This document shows, piece after piece, positions 1 to 8,681 of a stretch of DNA of 64,000 nucleotides. Origin of the DNA: G963668185 sp963668185 (GTDB taxonomy: Bacteria > Chloroflexota > Dehalococcoidia > Lucifugimonadales > G963668185). The notes beneath the pieces are model-generated. The model saw only the letters and a program-made list of their open reading frames with translations. It was not told the origin of the DNA and did not search any database. Location of the stretch: NCBI GenBank assembly GCA_963668185.1, contig OY764162.1, positions 2,480,001 through 2,544,000 on the forward strand. The letters run 5' to 3'. A program made the translations under genes and the position numbers. Every line of letters begins with the position of its first letter. The stretch's first letter is position 1.

Positions 1-126
1 GACTGGCCGGACTACGAGGACAGCGAGGCATTTCTGAAGCAGGCGCAGCGGTACTGCTGGGAGTTGCACGACCTCGTAACGGCTGCGTACTTCGACTACC
101 CGATCCAGGACCATCCGGCAGCCTGA
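1..126 (+). CDS. C-terminal fragment of an alpha-E domain protein (partial, cut by window start)
   Basis: Frame 1 is open from the first base and ends at TGA 124-126, giving 41 residues that finish ...HDLVTAAYFDYPI..HPAA. A run of helix-forming residues ending in a TAAYF-like motif is how alpha-E (DUF403) proteins usually end. That family is typically encoded next to a transglutaminase-like gene, as here: the next start lies 4 bases downstream. The two probably belong to the conserved cluster of ATP-grasp, alpha-E and transglutaminase-like proteins, whose exact product is not settled. The family call rests on a short tail plus context, so it is moderate. Confidence 0.6.
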   Translation, partial: DWPDYEDSEAFLKQAQRYCWELHDLVTAAYFDYPIQDHPAA

Positions 127-130
127 TACC

Positions 131-997
131 GTGAGCGGCGCCACCCGCTACAACATCGAGCACATCTCACGGTACGAGTACTCGGCCCACGTGCGGCACA
201 GCGTCATGGCGCTATGCCTCAAACCTCTCGACAACTCCTGGCAGAGGCTGCTGCGCTTCGAGATACGCTCCGAACCTGAAGCTCCGATGAACGAGGAGAC
301 CGACTGCTTCGGCAACACGGTGCACGTGCTGAACATTCACCGCGACCACGCCAGTCTTGAAATCATGGTCCGCTCCACCGTGGAAGTTGAAAGGCCCGCC
401 CCTCTGCCGAAGTCGTTGAGTACAAGCTCGTGGGGCGAGATTGAGAAGTGGCGAGACTCCTTCGATCTGTGGGACTTCACCCGGCCGAGCGCCATGGCCC
501 GCCCCTCCCCTGAACTGTCGGCGTACGTGGACAGTCACGGACTTGCGCCTGGAAACGATCCGCTGGAGTCTCTGTTGCGCCTTTCGGACGCGGTCCATGA
601 CAGCTTCAGGTACGTGCCCGGCAGCACGGACGCGGCGTCGCCGATAGAGCGCATCCTGGAAACGGGAGAGGGCGTGTGCCAAGACTATGCGCACGTCATG
701 ATCGCCATCGCCCGCTCGTGGGGAGTTCCAGCCAGGTACGTTTCCGGATACGTCCTGGTGAGGCGAGGCGCGGACGGACGCAGGCGCGAGGTTGCGACGC
801 ACGCCTGGGTTGACTGCCTGTTGCCCGGCCTGGGGTGGGTCGGGTTCGACCCCACGAACAAGAGGGTGGTCGATGAGCGTTACGTCCGGATCGCGTCAGG
901 CCGGGACTTCCAGGACGTGTCTCCCACGCGGGGCGTGCTAAGGGGAATGGCGCACAGCGCCCTGCGCGTTGCCGTACGAATGGAGCCTGTGGCCTGA
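131..997 (+). CDS. Transglutaminase-like cysteine protease family protein
   Basis: 288 residues from a GTG start. Residues 1-100 look like the transglutaminase N-terminal beta domain (HISRYEYSAHVRHSVM). The core follows with a visible catalytic triad: Cys183 in GEGVCQDYAHVM, His224 in ATHAWVD and Asp240 in GFDPTN. Length and domain order are normal for this family. Members are thought to act as peptidases or amide-bond enzymes alongside alpha-E and ATP-grasp proteins; the substrate is unknown. The start is 4 nt after the upstream alpha-E stop, which indicates an operon. No signal peptide is seen, so it is probably cytoplasmic. Confidence 0.88.
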   Translation: MSGATRYNIEHISRYEYSAHVRHSVMALCLKPLDNSWQRLLRFEIRSEPEAPMNEETDCFGNTVHVLNIHRDHASLEIMVRSTVEVERPAPLPKSLSTSSWGEIEKWRDSFDLWDFTRPSAMARPSPELSAYVDSHGLAPGNDPLESLLRLSDAVHDSFRYVPGSTDAASPIERILETGEGVCQDYAHVMIAIARSWGVPARYVSGYVLVRRGADGRRREVATHAWVDCLLPGLGWVGFDPTNKRVVDERYVRIASGRDFQDVSPTRGVLRGMAHSALRVAVRMEPVA

Positions 998-1007
998 GTC
1001 GAGAGGG

Positions 1008-1718
1008 TCACTCGGTCTCGAACCGTCCGATGAGTTCATCGTCCCGCCTATCCTCCCTCGGGAGCCTCGCGAACGATATTGCGCTCGGCAAGACCATGCC
1101 GCCGGAGAAGATCAGCTTCATGGCGTCGTCAACCGAGATGTCCGTCTCCATGACCTCGTCTTCGATCACGAAGGCCATGTTGCCGGACGTTGGGTTCGGG
1201 ACGGTGGGAATGTACACGCTGACCATGGACTGCGAGCCGTCCTCGGTGTACGCCCTGCCGGTGACGAAGCCCATGGCCACCATGCCCTCGCGGGGCCATT
1301 CGAGGAAGACCACGCGAGTGAAGTTGAACTGGGAGGTCATCGACGTGGTCGCCTGCTGCGTCACCCCGTAAATCGTCTTGATCACGGGAATGTAGCTGAC
1401 GACGAGGCTGACGCAGTCCATGAAGCCGCGGCCAACTGCGATTGTGATCAGAAGCCCGACCAGGTAGCACAGTACGATGACGGCGATCAGGCCTATGCCC
1501 GGAAAGTCCCAGGGCCGTCCTTCTACGAAAGTAAGGCCCCTGACAAGGTTGTCGGTCTGACCGATAAGGAAGGACAAGACCCAGGCCGTGGCGAGAAGGG
1601 GCAGCAACTGCAGGAGCCCGGACAGAGTCCTGCCCTGTATATGACTCTCGAACCGTCTGAACAAGCCGGGCTTATTCGACTGTTCCTCGTTGGCGTCAGT
1701 CTCCGTTGCGTCCTTCAA
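1008..1718 (-). CDS. DUF502 family membrane protein
   Basis: About 236 residues from a TTG start at 1718. That start is preceded at 8 nt by a GGGAG ribosome site. The frame stays open upstream to 2153 but would then overlap the divergent lipoprotein gene, so the shorter start is preferred. After LFRRFESHIQGRTLSGLLQ there are two hydrophobic segments (LLPLLATAWVLSFLIG and IGLIAVIVLCYLVGLLITIAVG), then a soluble half with FLEWPREGMVAMGFVTG and VYIPTVPNPTSGN. These are characteristic DUF502 motifs. The family function is unknown. It converges on the transglutaminase gene, with a 10-nt gap. Confidence 0.85.
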   Translation of the reverse strand: MKDATETDANEEQSNKPGLFRRFESHIQGRTLSGLLQLLPLLATAWVLSFLIGQTDNLVRGLTFVEGRPWDFPGIGLIAVIVLCYLVGLLITIAVGRGFMDCVSLVVSYIPVIKTIYGVTQQATTSMTSQFNFTRVVFLEWPREGMVAMGFVTGRAYTEDGSQSMVSVYIPTVPNPTSGNMAFVIEDEVMETDISVDDAMKLIFSGGMVLPSAISFARLPREDRRDDELIGRFETE

Positions 1719-1887
1719 ATTCCACGCTCCCCTTGTGTGCTGAAACGAAGAACCTAGCCGGGCTGGTCTTTGCTGGTCGATGCTGCGGACTGCCGGTAAA
1801 TCCTCAGCATGGCTTTGGACTGTACAGGTGGCAGTATCGCAAAGGACTGGAACGATTTCAATTGCGCGTTTATCGTATGCTAGACGG

Positions 1888-3150
1888 ATGAAACTCGGGA
1901 TACTCAGATCTACGTTCGTGCTCGGCGCCGCGGCCATCCTGGTCATCGGGATGACGATGGCGTGCGGCGACTCTAAGGACGAAGCCGCGGAATCTCCGCC
2001 CACTCCGCTGAAGATTGGGATTCTGATGAACTTCAGCGAGGAGGGGCAGGGCCGCTCGTTCTGGAGAAAGCGCGGCTTCGACCTGGCGATCAAGCACGTC
2101 AACGACGCGGGCGGCGTCTTCGGCCTGCCCGTCGAATCGGCCCAGGGAGACACCGAGGCCGACAGCGAAGCCGCAGCCGCGGAAGCGCGCCGCCTCGTCG
2201 AAACCGAAGGCGTTCACGCCATCGTCGGCCCCAGTTCCAGCGCGAACTCGCTGGCCGTTGTGGAGGGTATGACAGGCCCGGCGGGCATCCCAACCATCAG
2301 CCCTTCCGCGACTTCCCCACTGCTAACCAGCATGGAAGACAACGACTTCTTCTTTCGCGCCGCTCTCTCAGACATAGCGCAAGGCCCTGTTCTGGCCCGC
2401 GTGACGCGCGAGCGCGGCTTCGACAACGTCGGCGTGATCTACGTAAATGACGCCTGGGGCCAGGGCCTTGCCGAAGCCTTCAGCGCCGCATGGACGGGGA
2501 GAGCAGTGGCCGTGGCGATCGAGCGCGGCCAGGACTCGTACCTGCCTGAGCTTCGAGAGTCCGCGGCAGAGGGCGCGCAGGCTTTGGTAGTTATCGCTTC
2601 CGAACGGGAAGCCGAGACGCTCCTCAGGGAATCGATAGAAAACGCTCTGTTCGATCGGTTCACGTTCGGAGACGCCGCAAAGAGCCCCAATCTAGTCAAG
2701 AAGATAGGCGGCGAGCATCTGGCAGACATGTACGGGGCCTCAAGCGCAAGCGCGCCGGATAGCGCGTCTTCAGCCTCGTGGGAGAAGGCGTTCCTTGCCG
2801 AGTACGGAGAACTGCCCTCGTTCGCCTACGTAAAGGAAACGTACGACGCCGTCATCGCTATCACGCTCGCCGCAGAGGCCGCCGGCCAGTTCGACGGAGC
2901 GGCGATCAGGGACCGGCTGCGTTCGGTGGCCATGGCTCCCGGCGAATCCGCGATCGCCGGCCCGAACGGAGTGGCGGAAGCGCTTCGAATCGTCCGGGGC
3001 GGCGAAGACGTCAACTACGAAGGCGCCGCCGCGACGCTGGACTGGGACGCCAACGGCGACCTTATCCGCGGTCACGTCGGCATCTGGCGTTTCACCGCCG
3101 ACAATCGGATAGATGAGGTGGAAGCGGTCTCCTTCGAGTTTGAGCGATGA
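1888..3150 (+). CDS. Type 1 periplasmic-binding lipoprotein (branched-chain amino acid ABC transporter substrate-binding family)
   Basis: 420 residues from ATG 1888. A hydrophobic signal ends in a lipobox MTMAC, so Cys26 is the predicted lipidated residue. The mature part starts PLKIGILMNFSEEGQG and continues with a two-lobed LivJ-type fold: GVFGLPVE, VHAIVGPSSSANSLAV, PTISPSATSPLL, FDNVGVIYVNDAWGQG, FAYVKETYDAVIAITLAAE. The protein should bind a small ligand outside the membrane. No permease or ATPase of this family lies nearby, so it is an orphan binding protein that could also act as a sensor partner. The frame extends upstream to 1780, but that extension lacks signal-peptide character. 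Confidence 0.88.
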   Translation: MKLGILRSTFVLGAAAILVIGMTMACGDSKDEAAESPPTPLKIGILMNFSEEGQGRSFWRKRGFDLAIKHVNDAGGVFGLPVESAQGDTEADSEAAAAEARRLVETEGVHAIVGPSSSANSLAVVEGMTGPAGIPTISPSATSPLLTSMEDNDFFFRAALSDIAQGPVLARVTRERGFDNVGVIYVNDAWGQGLAEAFSAAWTGRAVAVAIERGQDSYLPELRESAAEGAQALVVIASEREAETLLRESIENALFDRFTFGDAAKSPNLVKKIGGEHLADMYGASSASAPDSASSASWEKAFLAEYGELPSFAYVKETYDAVIAITLAAEAAGQFDGAAIRDRLRSVAMAPGESAIAGPNGVAEALRIVRGGEDVNYEGAAATLDWDANGDLIRGHVGIWRFTADNRIDEVEAVSFEFER

Positions 3151-3184
3151 TCCGCTGTGGGAGCTTTGCCTAGCCGGGCGTTCC

Positions 3185-5410
3185 TCATTCCTCGTACCAG
3201 CCTGACGCGAAGACCAGGCCGTCGTGCAGCACCGCCCAGGTGTGCTTGAGGGCATTCTCGCCGGTGGCGGGGTTTACCGCCACGTAATCGATCCATCGGC
3301 CCAACTCGGTGGCGGCGAGCAGGTCGTCGCCAAAGACGTATCCCGTTGGATCCACTCTCATGCCGGGGTCCCTGCCGATGAAGTCCGGGTTGGGGTGAGC
3401 GATCGTGTAGCCCTCTTCGTCGATGATGAAGACGTACCATTGCCCGTCCACGCTCTCGGGGCTGCTGTAGTAGGCGACGGCGGCGTCCCTGCCGTCCTTC
3501 TGATAGCGCGCGACGGCGTCCCGCACCATGGCCTGCGTGAAGCCCGGGGGATCGAGCTTCGACACGGGATCGAAGTCTGCCGAGAGAGCGGGGAAGGCAT
3601 AGACCGCGCCGTCCAAAGAGCCGATGAACAGCGTTCCGTCAGCGACGGCGTACGAAGGGACTCCGTCGAAGTAGCCCTTCTGGAACGTCCACAACTCTTC
3701 GCCAGTCCAGGCGCGGAAGGCTCTCAGGTTGCCGTCCGATGACTCCGCGTACAGGACTCCTTCGATAACCGAGGGGGAGGCCAAAGCAACGTCCGGCGCG
3801 TCCCAGGTCCAGGCAATCTGCCCGAAGACAGCGTCGAGCGCGAAGAACCGCCCCGACTCGGAACCCGCGAAAACCAGGCCGTCCGCCACTACCGGAGCGG
3901 TGACGATCATGGCGTCTGCTTCGTATGTCCACCTCGGCATGCCCGTTGAGACGTTCAAGGCGTAGAGATGGTTGTCGGGTGAGAAGTAGTAGGCGCCATC
4001 TACGACGAGCGCCGGGAAGTTGCGCGCGGGGAACCTGTCCGTGCCGAAACTCCATAGCTCTTCCCCGGTGGCCGCGTCCAGCGCGTAGGCGGTGTTGACG
4101 GACGTCAGATAGGCGACGCCGTCCACCACCGTCGGGGGCAGTTCGGCCCCCATACCGGCGTCGAACGACCACGCCAGTTCTCCCGTGGACGCGTCCAGGG
4201 CGTAGAGTTCGCCGGATTCGCCCGGCGCGTACAGCATGCCTTCAGCGACGGCGACAGCGAACGGAGCGCCGTACGGATAGGGCGCTTCGGCAATCCAGGC
4301 GGGGTCTCCGGTCGCCGCGTCGAGCGCGTGAACGGCGAAGTCGCCGGTCGAGTTCGCGCCGACGTACACCAGCCCGCCGCCAGCGATGGGCGCGTACTGC
4401 ACGGGCCTTCCGGCGCTGAACGTCCACAACGCTTCTCCGGTCTCGGCTCGGAGCGCGTGCACGCTGCCGTCGTTGGAGCCTGCGTACACCGTGCCCTCGT
4501 ACACAGTTGGCGTCGAGCGGATGACGTCTCCGGTCTCGTACCGCCAGACGACCTCACCGGCGCCGGCGTCCAGAGCGTAGATGTGATTGTCGTCTGAGCC
4601 CACGAAGACCATCCCGTCAACCACGGCCGGCGCGTTCACGACCCAGCCGCCGGTCGCGTAGCTCCAAATGGGCTGCTGAGTTTCAGCGTGCGGTATGACG
4701 TCTTCAGGGACCGTGGCTTGCGCCATGCACATGAAGAGCTTGATCGTGAACTCATCGGACAAGTCGCCGGCGTCCGAGCCGTCGGCGTCCGGCAGAGTGG
4801 ACTCGACCATGGCAACCAGGTCCGTTTGGACCAGCAGATCCCGTATGCAGGTCTCGACGCCGGAGTTCATGAGGTCACTCACCTCGACTATCATTCGCGA
4901 TAAGAACACTGTGGCCGCCGTTTCCGGAGCGAGGCAACCGAACACGCCAACCTGCCAGGGCTGCGTAGGAGCGTCGGACAGCACGTGCTCATCGCGGGCA
5001 GAGGCCAGGACCTCGTCGCCCAGCTCGTTCTCGATGCACAGTCGTTCAGGCTCGGCGATCGCATCGAACACCTCGCCCCAGACGGAGTCCTCGTCAAAGT
5101 CAAAGGCGAGGTCCGGGTTGAACTGGGACTCTCCTTCGGACTGGTCTGAGTACGGCTTCGCAGCCGTGGGCGTTGCCGTCGGCGTGGGTGTGGGTTCAGG
5201 TTCGGGGGTAGCCGTCGGCGAGGGTGACGGCTGTTCGGGCGTCGGCGTCTGGGCCGCGGCGACCGGCTCTTCTACGGGATCAGGCTCCGATTCGCCTCCA
5301 CAAGCGGCCAGCAACAGGGCAGCCAGCAGGCAAAGCGCTCCCCCTGCCCAGACCACTCTCCAGTTGGGAGCCGTCTTCCTGCTTCCCAGTCCACACGATG
5401 CTTGTGCCAA
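3185..5410 (-). CDS. PQQ-like beta-propeller lipoprotein with C-terminal Cache-like domain
   Basis: 741 residues. The N-terminus is a lipoprotein signal (LLAALLLAACGGE, lipidated Cys37) followed by a Pro/Thr/Glu-rich linker to about residue 87. Residues of roughly 250-620 contain repeated blades of the form VVDGMVFVGSDDNHIYALDA..G..W..., typical of PQQ_2/PQQ_3 (BamB-like) propellers. Residues of roughly 640-741 (AMVRDAVARYQKDGRDAAVAYY, DGQWYVFIIDEEGYTIAHP) resemble a single-Cache ligand domain as found in sensor proteins. The protein is predicted to be anchored on the outer face of the cytoplasmic membrane. The real enzyme or sensor role is unknown, since the PQQ-like fold alone does not prove cofactor use. 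Confidence 0.85.
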   Translation of the reverse strand: MAQASCGLGSRKTAPNWRVVWAGGALCLLAALLLAACGGESEPDPVEEPVAAAQTPTPEQPSPSPTATPEPEPTPTPTATPTAAKPYSDQSEGESQFNPDLAFDFDEDSVWGEVFDAIAEPERLCIENELGDEVLASARDEHVLSDAPTQPWQVGVFGCLAPETAATVFLSRMIVEVSDLMNSGVETCIRDLLVQTDLVAMVESTLPDADGSDAGDLSDEFTIKLFMCMAQATVPEDVIPHAETQQPIWSYATGGWVVNAPAVVDGMVFVGSDDNHIYALDAGAGEVVWRYETGDVIRSTPTVYEGTVYAGSNDGSVHALRAETGEALWTFSAGRPVQYAPIAGGGLVYVGANSTGDFAVHALDAATGDPAWIAEAPYPYGAPFAVAVAEGMLYAPGESGELYALDASTGELAWSFDAGMGAELPPTVVDGVAYLTSVNTAYALDAATGEELWSFGTDRFPARNFPALVVDGAYYFSPDNHLYALNVSTGMPRWTYEADAMIVTAPVVADGLVFAGSESGRFFALDAVFGQIAWTWDAPDVALASPSVIEGVLYAESSDGNLRAFRAWTGEELWTFQKGYFDGVPSYAVADGTLFIGSLDGAVYAFPALSADFDPVSKLDPPGFTQAMVRDAVARYQKDGRDAAVAYYSSPESVDGQWYVFIIDEEGYTIAHPNPDFIGRDPGMRVDPTGYVFGDDLLAATELGRWIDYVAVNPATGENALKHTWAVLHDGLVFASGWYEE

Positions 5411-5559
5411 TTGCGTACCTCGCTTGTCTGTTGTGACGCATCAACAAGGGTTCACCTTCCGAATCCCTTCGGAATCGCTTGCGGCGTGCTTCAACATTAG
5501 CACGAGATTCCGCATAACCGGCAGGGCGGCCACGACCTCTTTCCGGCCAAAGAGTTGAT

Positions 5560-5695
5560 GCGGGCAGTCGGCACGTAAGTGTTCAGAGTTGATGTGGCGG
5601 CCCGTTCGTGGCGAGCCCGTCGAACCACAACGGGCGTCGGCTGTGGAACGCGCCCTTCGACAGGCTCAGGGCGAACGGAACTACATATCACGAAG
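5560..5695. repeat. Composite dispersed repeat (two short inverted-repeat units)
   Basis: This sits in the 294-bp gap between the propeller lipoprotein and sthA. It holds two units seen elsewhere in the window: one built on CCCGTTCGTGGCGAGCC...GTCGAACCACAACGGG (self-complementary ends), and one containing CCCTTCGACAGGCTCAGGG followed by CGAACGG. Related copies lie near 11180, 19600 and 57870. No gene is seen in this gap. The arrangement resembles the scattered intergenic repeats common in Chloroflexota and some other genomes. Confidence 0.7.
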
Positions 5696-5704
5696 TCTGA
5701 ACAG

Positions 5705-7138
5705 TTACATCGGGACGGCTTGGATCGATGCCGGCTCGATCTTGTTGTAGCAGTCCAGCGCCGCTACTTTGTAGCACTCGGCCAGCGTGGGGTAGTTGAA
5801 CACCGTGTTGACGAAGTAGTCCAGAGCGCCGCCGAACGTCAGGACGGCCTGCCCGATGTGCACAAGCTCGGCGGCGCCTGCGCCTATGATGTGGATGCCG
5901 AGCAGCTTCCGCGTCTCGCGGTGGAACAGCAGCTTGAGCATGCCGGTCTCGTCGCCCATGATGTTGCCCCGCGCTATCTCACGGTATCTTGCGAGGCCGA
6001 CTTCATACGGAACGCCGGCCTCCGTCAGCTCCTCTTCGGTACTCCCCACCATGGACAGTTCAGGGACGGAGTAGATGCCGAAGGGAAAGTGTTCCGGGGA
6101 GGACTCGTACTCGATCCCGAATGCGTGGCACGCCGCGATCCTTCCCTGCTCCATGGACGTGGAAGCCAGCGAGGGAAAGCCCACCACGTCGCCAACGGCG
6201 TAGATGTGCGGCTGCGCCGTCCGTTGGTTGTCGTCGACCGGAATGCGCCCGCGTTCGTCAGCCCTGAGTCCGGCCGACTCGAGATTGAGCGATGTAGTCG
6301 CCCCAACCCGTCCCACGGAGTAAAGAAAGAGATCGGAGACTATTCTCTTACCCGATTTCAGCGTTGCCACGGCCCTGCCCTGGACCGTCTCCACGGTCTT
6401 GACCTCTTCGCCGAGCCTGAAGATGCAGCCCATGTCCCGCATGTGGTAGATCAGCGCTTCGACGAGCTCCCTGTCCACGAACTCAAGAATGCTGGGCCGC
6501 CGCTCCACAATGGTGACTTCGCAGCCCAGCGTGGCGAATATGGAGGCGTACTCGATGCCGATGACGCCCGCGCCGACCACGGTCATCGTGCGTGGGATGG
6601 CGTCGAGCCCCAGGACCATGTCCGAGTCCACGATCACGGCGTCGTCGGAATCGAAGCCGGGCGGCGGCGCGGGGTTCGTGCCGGTCGCGATCACGATCTT
6701 GTCCGCGCTGACCCGGACTGCGCCGCCGCGACCGGCGACGGCGAGGACGTTCGGCGACTCGAAGGAGGCCTCGCCCTCAAGCACGTGGACGCGGTTGCGC
6801 CTCATCTGGTGGCGAACGACCTCGGTCTCGCGGCCCATGACGTGGTGGCATCGGAACAATAGGTCGTCCGCCATCGAGATGTCTTCCTTGACTGTGAAGG
6901 ATGACCCGTAGATTCTCCGCTGCCCGAAGCCGGTCAGGTAAAGCGCGGCCTCACGAAACGTCTTGGAAGGGATGGTGCCGGTGTTGATGCAGACGCCGCC
7001 GACGACCTCCCTGCGATCGCAGATGCCGACCTTCTTGCCGAGCTTGGACGCCTGAATAGCGGCACGCTGACCGGCAGGACCTGTGCCGATCACGAACATG
7101 TCGTAGTGAGGAAGGCCGTTTTCGCTCAGTTCGCGCAA
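5705..7138 (-). CDS. sthA: Si-specific NAD(P)(+) transhydrogenase (soluble pyridine nucleotide transhydrogenase)
   Basis: 477 residues, a normal SthA length. The FAD-binding GTGPAG motif is at 18-23. The active-site stretch reads GGVCINTGTIPSKTFREAALYLTG: only Cys50 is present and the second redox cysteine of disulfide reductases is replaced, which distinguishes SthA from lipoamide or mercuric reductases. A second Rossmann motif VVGAGVIGIEYASIFATLG, the FAD motif IYAVGDVVGFPSLASTSMEQGR and a dimerisation domain with VFNYPTLAECYKVAALD follow. The enzyme moves hydride between NADPH and NAD+ in the cytoplasm. The gene is monocistronic on the minus strand. Confidence 0.92.
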   Translation of the reverse strand: MRELSENGLPHYDMFVIGTGPAGQRAAIQASKLGKKVGICDRREVVGGVCINTGTIPSKTFREAALYLTGFGQRRIYGSSFTVKEDISMADDLLFRCHHVMGRETEVVRHQMRRNRVHVLEGEASFESPNVLAVAGRGGAVRVSADKIVIATGTNPAPPPGFDSDDAVIVDSDMVLGLDAIPRTMTVVGAGVIGIEYASIFATLGCEVTIVERRPSILEFVDRELVEALIYHMRDMGCIFRLGEEVKTVETVQGRAVATLKSGKRIVSDLFLYSVGRVGATTSLNLESAGLRADERGRIPVDDNQRTAQPHIYAVGDVVGFPSLASTSMEQGRIAACHAFGIEYESSPEHFPFGIYSVPELSMVGSTEEELTEAGVPYEVGLARYREIARGNIMGDETGMLKLLFHRETRKLLGIHIIGAGAAELVHIGQAVLTFGGALDYFVNTVFNYPTLAECYKVAALDCYNKIEPASIQAVPM

Positions 7139-7297
7139 GCCGGATCACCTATGGAGGCGACGAGGGCTGATTTGAGTGTAAACGGCGTCCGCCAGTACGT
7201 CAACGCGGTGCCTGCACCACAGTGCTCGATTTCGTCCCGTCTCTCTGGTCCAGCTATTTGCGGAGCCGGAGAGTTCGAGGAAAGCCGCGGGGCGACT

Positions 7298-8062
7298 ATG
7301 CTGCATCAGACGCTGAACTGGCATTCGGGCGTGGCAGGCGGGAATGGCCGCGGCGCCAACGGGCAATCAATAGACCAACTTGCCGACATAGTAGCCAACG
7401 GCTCCGAACGCGACTCTCTGGACGCCGCGTACAGGCTGGGTGATATTGGTGAAAGAGCCGTGCCTGCACTCGCGGAATTGTTGGAGCACGGCTCAGGCCT
7501 GTCTTGGTGGGAGCGACGTATGGCCGACCGGCACGGGGACGGTCAAAACTCTCCCGCCGCGAACGCGGCATACGGCCTGTGTTCCGCCGGCAAGCCCGCC
7601 GTTCCGGCCTTGATCGAACGCGCGCGTGACTCCCGGTGGTGGGTCCGAGCGTTCGCCGCGGAGACGCTTGGCGACATCGGTCCGCCCGCCTCAGAGGCTG
7701 TTCCCGCTCTCGTGGAACTTGCGTCTGACGAGGACGCTACTGTGAGGAGCGAGGCCATCAATGCCCTCGGCCTGGCGGGTCAGCGGGGAACGGACGCAGT
7801 GCCAGCCCTCAGCAGTGCGCTCTCCGACGAATCGTCGCAGGTTCGTACCGAGGCGTCACTGGCGCTTGCTCGAACCGGAGCGCGGGCCTCGGCGGCGACT
7901 TCTGCGCTGGTTGCCGCGCTCGAGGACGACAACCGCTACGTTCGCGGCAACTCCGTGCACGCCCTCTACCGGATCGACACCCCTGATTCCCGCGACGCCC
8001 TGCTGCGCCACCTCATGGCGGCCCGCTGGTGCCACTCCACCACGCAGGACAGCATGTACTAG
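7298..8062 (+). CDS. HEAT-repeat protein
   Basis: 254 residues from ATG 7298; the same frame is open back to 7106 but that part overlaps the 5' end of sthA. Residues 30-240 consist of about six alpha-helical HEAT/PBS-lyase-type repeats with recurring phrases such as AVPALIERARDSRWWVRAFAAETLGDIG and AVPALVELASDEDATVRSEAINALG. These form a protein-binding solenoid. The start (MLHQTLNWHSGVAG) and end (LMAARWCHSTTQDSMY) remind me of HEAT tails attached to phytanoyl-CoA dioxygenase-like enzymes. If that is right, this is an enzyme-less remnant or stand-alone version. That comparison is from memory and uncertain. The binding partner is unknown. Confidence 0.75.
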   Translation: MLHQTLNWHSGVAGGNGRGANGQSIDQLADIVANGSERDSLDAAYRLGDIGERAVPALAELLEHGSGLSWWERRMADRHGDGQNSPAANAAYGLCSAGKPAVPALIERARDSRWWVRAFAAETLGDIGPPASEAVPALVELASDEDATVRSEAINALGLAGQRGTDAVPALSSALSDESSQVRTEASLALARTGARASAATSALVAALEDDNRYVRGNSVHALYRIDTPDSRDALLRHLMAARWCHSTTQDSMY

Positions 8063-8079
8063 AAGCCGGAAGGGCGCCC

Positions 8080-8625
8080 CTACTCGAAGATCTCCCTGAC
8101 CGGCATCGTCCAGCCGGGCACGATGTCGTCCACGGCCAGCGTGTCGTCCTCAGTGAGCACGGCGGCGTCCGTGACCGACCGGTGCACCTTCACCGTGCGC
8201 CTGCGCGGGTCCACAACGACAACAGCCTGCGTCCCGGCATCCAGCCAGTCCGCGACCTTCTCCTCCACCTCCGAATATCTGTCGCTGGGAGAAATGACCT
8301 CTACCGCGAGGTCCGGCGGGCCGGGGAAGAAGCCGGGCGTTTCACCTGTCGGCTTTACTCTTTCGCGGCGTATGAAGGCCGTATCCGGAACGCGGACGTG
8401 GTCTGCGGCCAGTCTGAACCCCGTCTCGGCGATGTACATCCTTCCGAGATTGTGTTCTCTTGCATGGGCGCTGAGTGAAAACGATACGTTCTCTGCGTAC
8501 GCTCCATGGTCGGTTCCCGCTGGCGGCATCTTGCGCAGTTCCCCTCTGATGAGCTCGTACCGGAAGCCGTCGTCCGGCATGCAGAGGAGCTCTTCCGCAG
8601 TGACAAGTTCTTTCGTGGTGGCCAT
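8080..8625 (-). CDS. Uma2 family endonuclease-like protein
   Basis: 181 residues from ATG 8625, with a G-rich ribosome site just upstream. It matches the Uma2 (DUF820, PD-(D/E)XK fold) pattern: MTAEELLxMPDDG-like start, YELIRGEL, VRVPDTAFI, PPDLAVEVISPSDRYSEVEEKVADWLDAGTQAVVVVDPRRRTVKVH. The conserved Asp in PDTAF, Asp/Glu in DLAVEV and Lys in EEKV are all in place. The family is greatly expanded in Chloroflexota and cyanobacteria; its role is not established and many copies may be mobile. It converges on the HEAT gene with a 17-nt gap. Confidence 0.9.
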   Translation of the reverse strand: MATTKELVTAEELLCMPDDGFRYELIRGELRKMPPAGTDHGAYAENVSFSLSAHAREHNLGRMYIAETGFRLAADHVRVPDTAFIRRERVKPTGETPGFFPGPPDLAVEVISPSDRYSEVEEKVADWLDAGTQAVVVVDPRRRTVKVHRSVTDAAVLTEDDTLAVDDIVPGWTMPVREIFE

Positions 8626-8681
8626 TACCGGCCCCCTTTCAGCCCTGCTCCGCCCGCGCGTGGATTGTCGCTGCCGCGCCC

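Noticed and set aside
969..1757. 262-codon plus-strand open frame opposite the DUF502 gene
   Set aside because: It is the shadow of DUF502 on the other strand, rich in His/Asp/Arg and without recognisable motifs.
5579..6862. 427-codon plus-strand open frame
   Set aside because: Antisense to sthA; the sequence is Arg/Val/Asp-rich with no domain.
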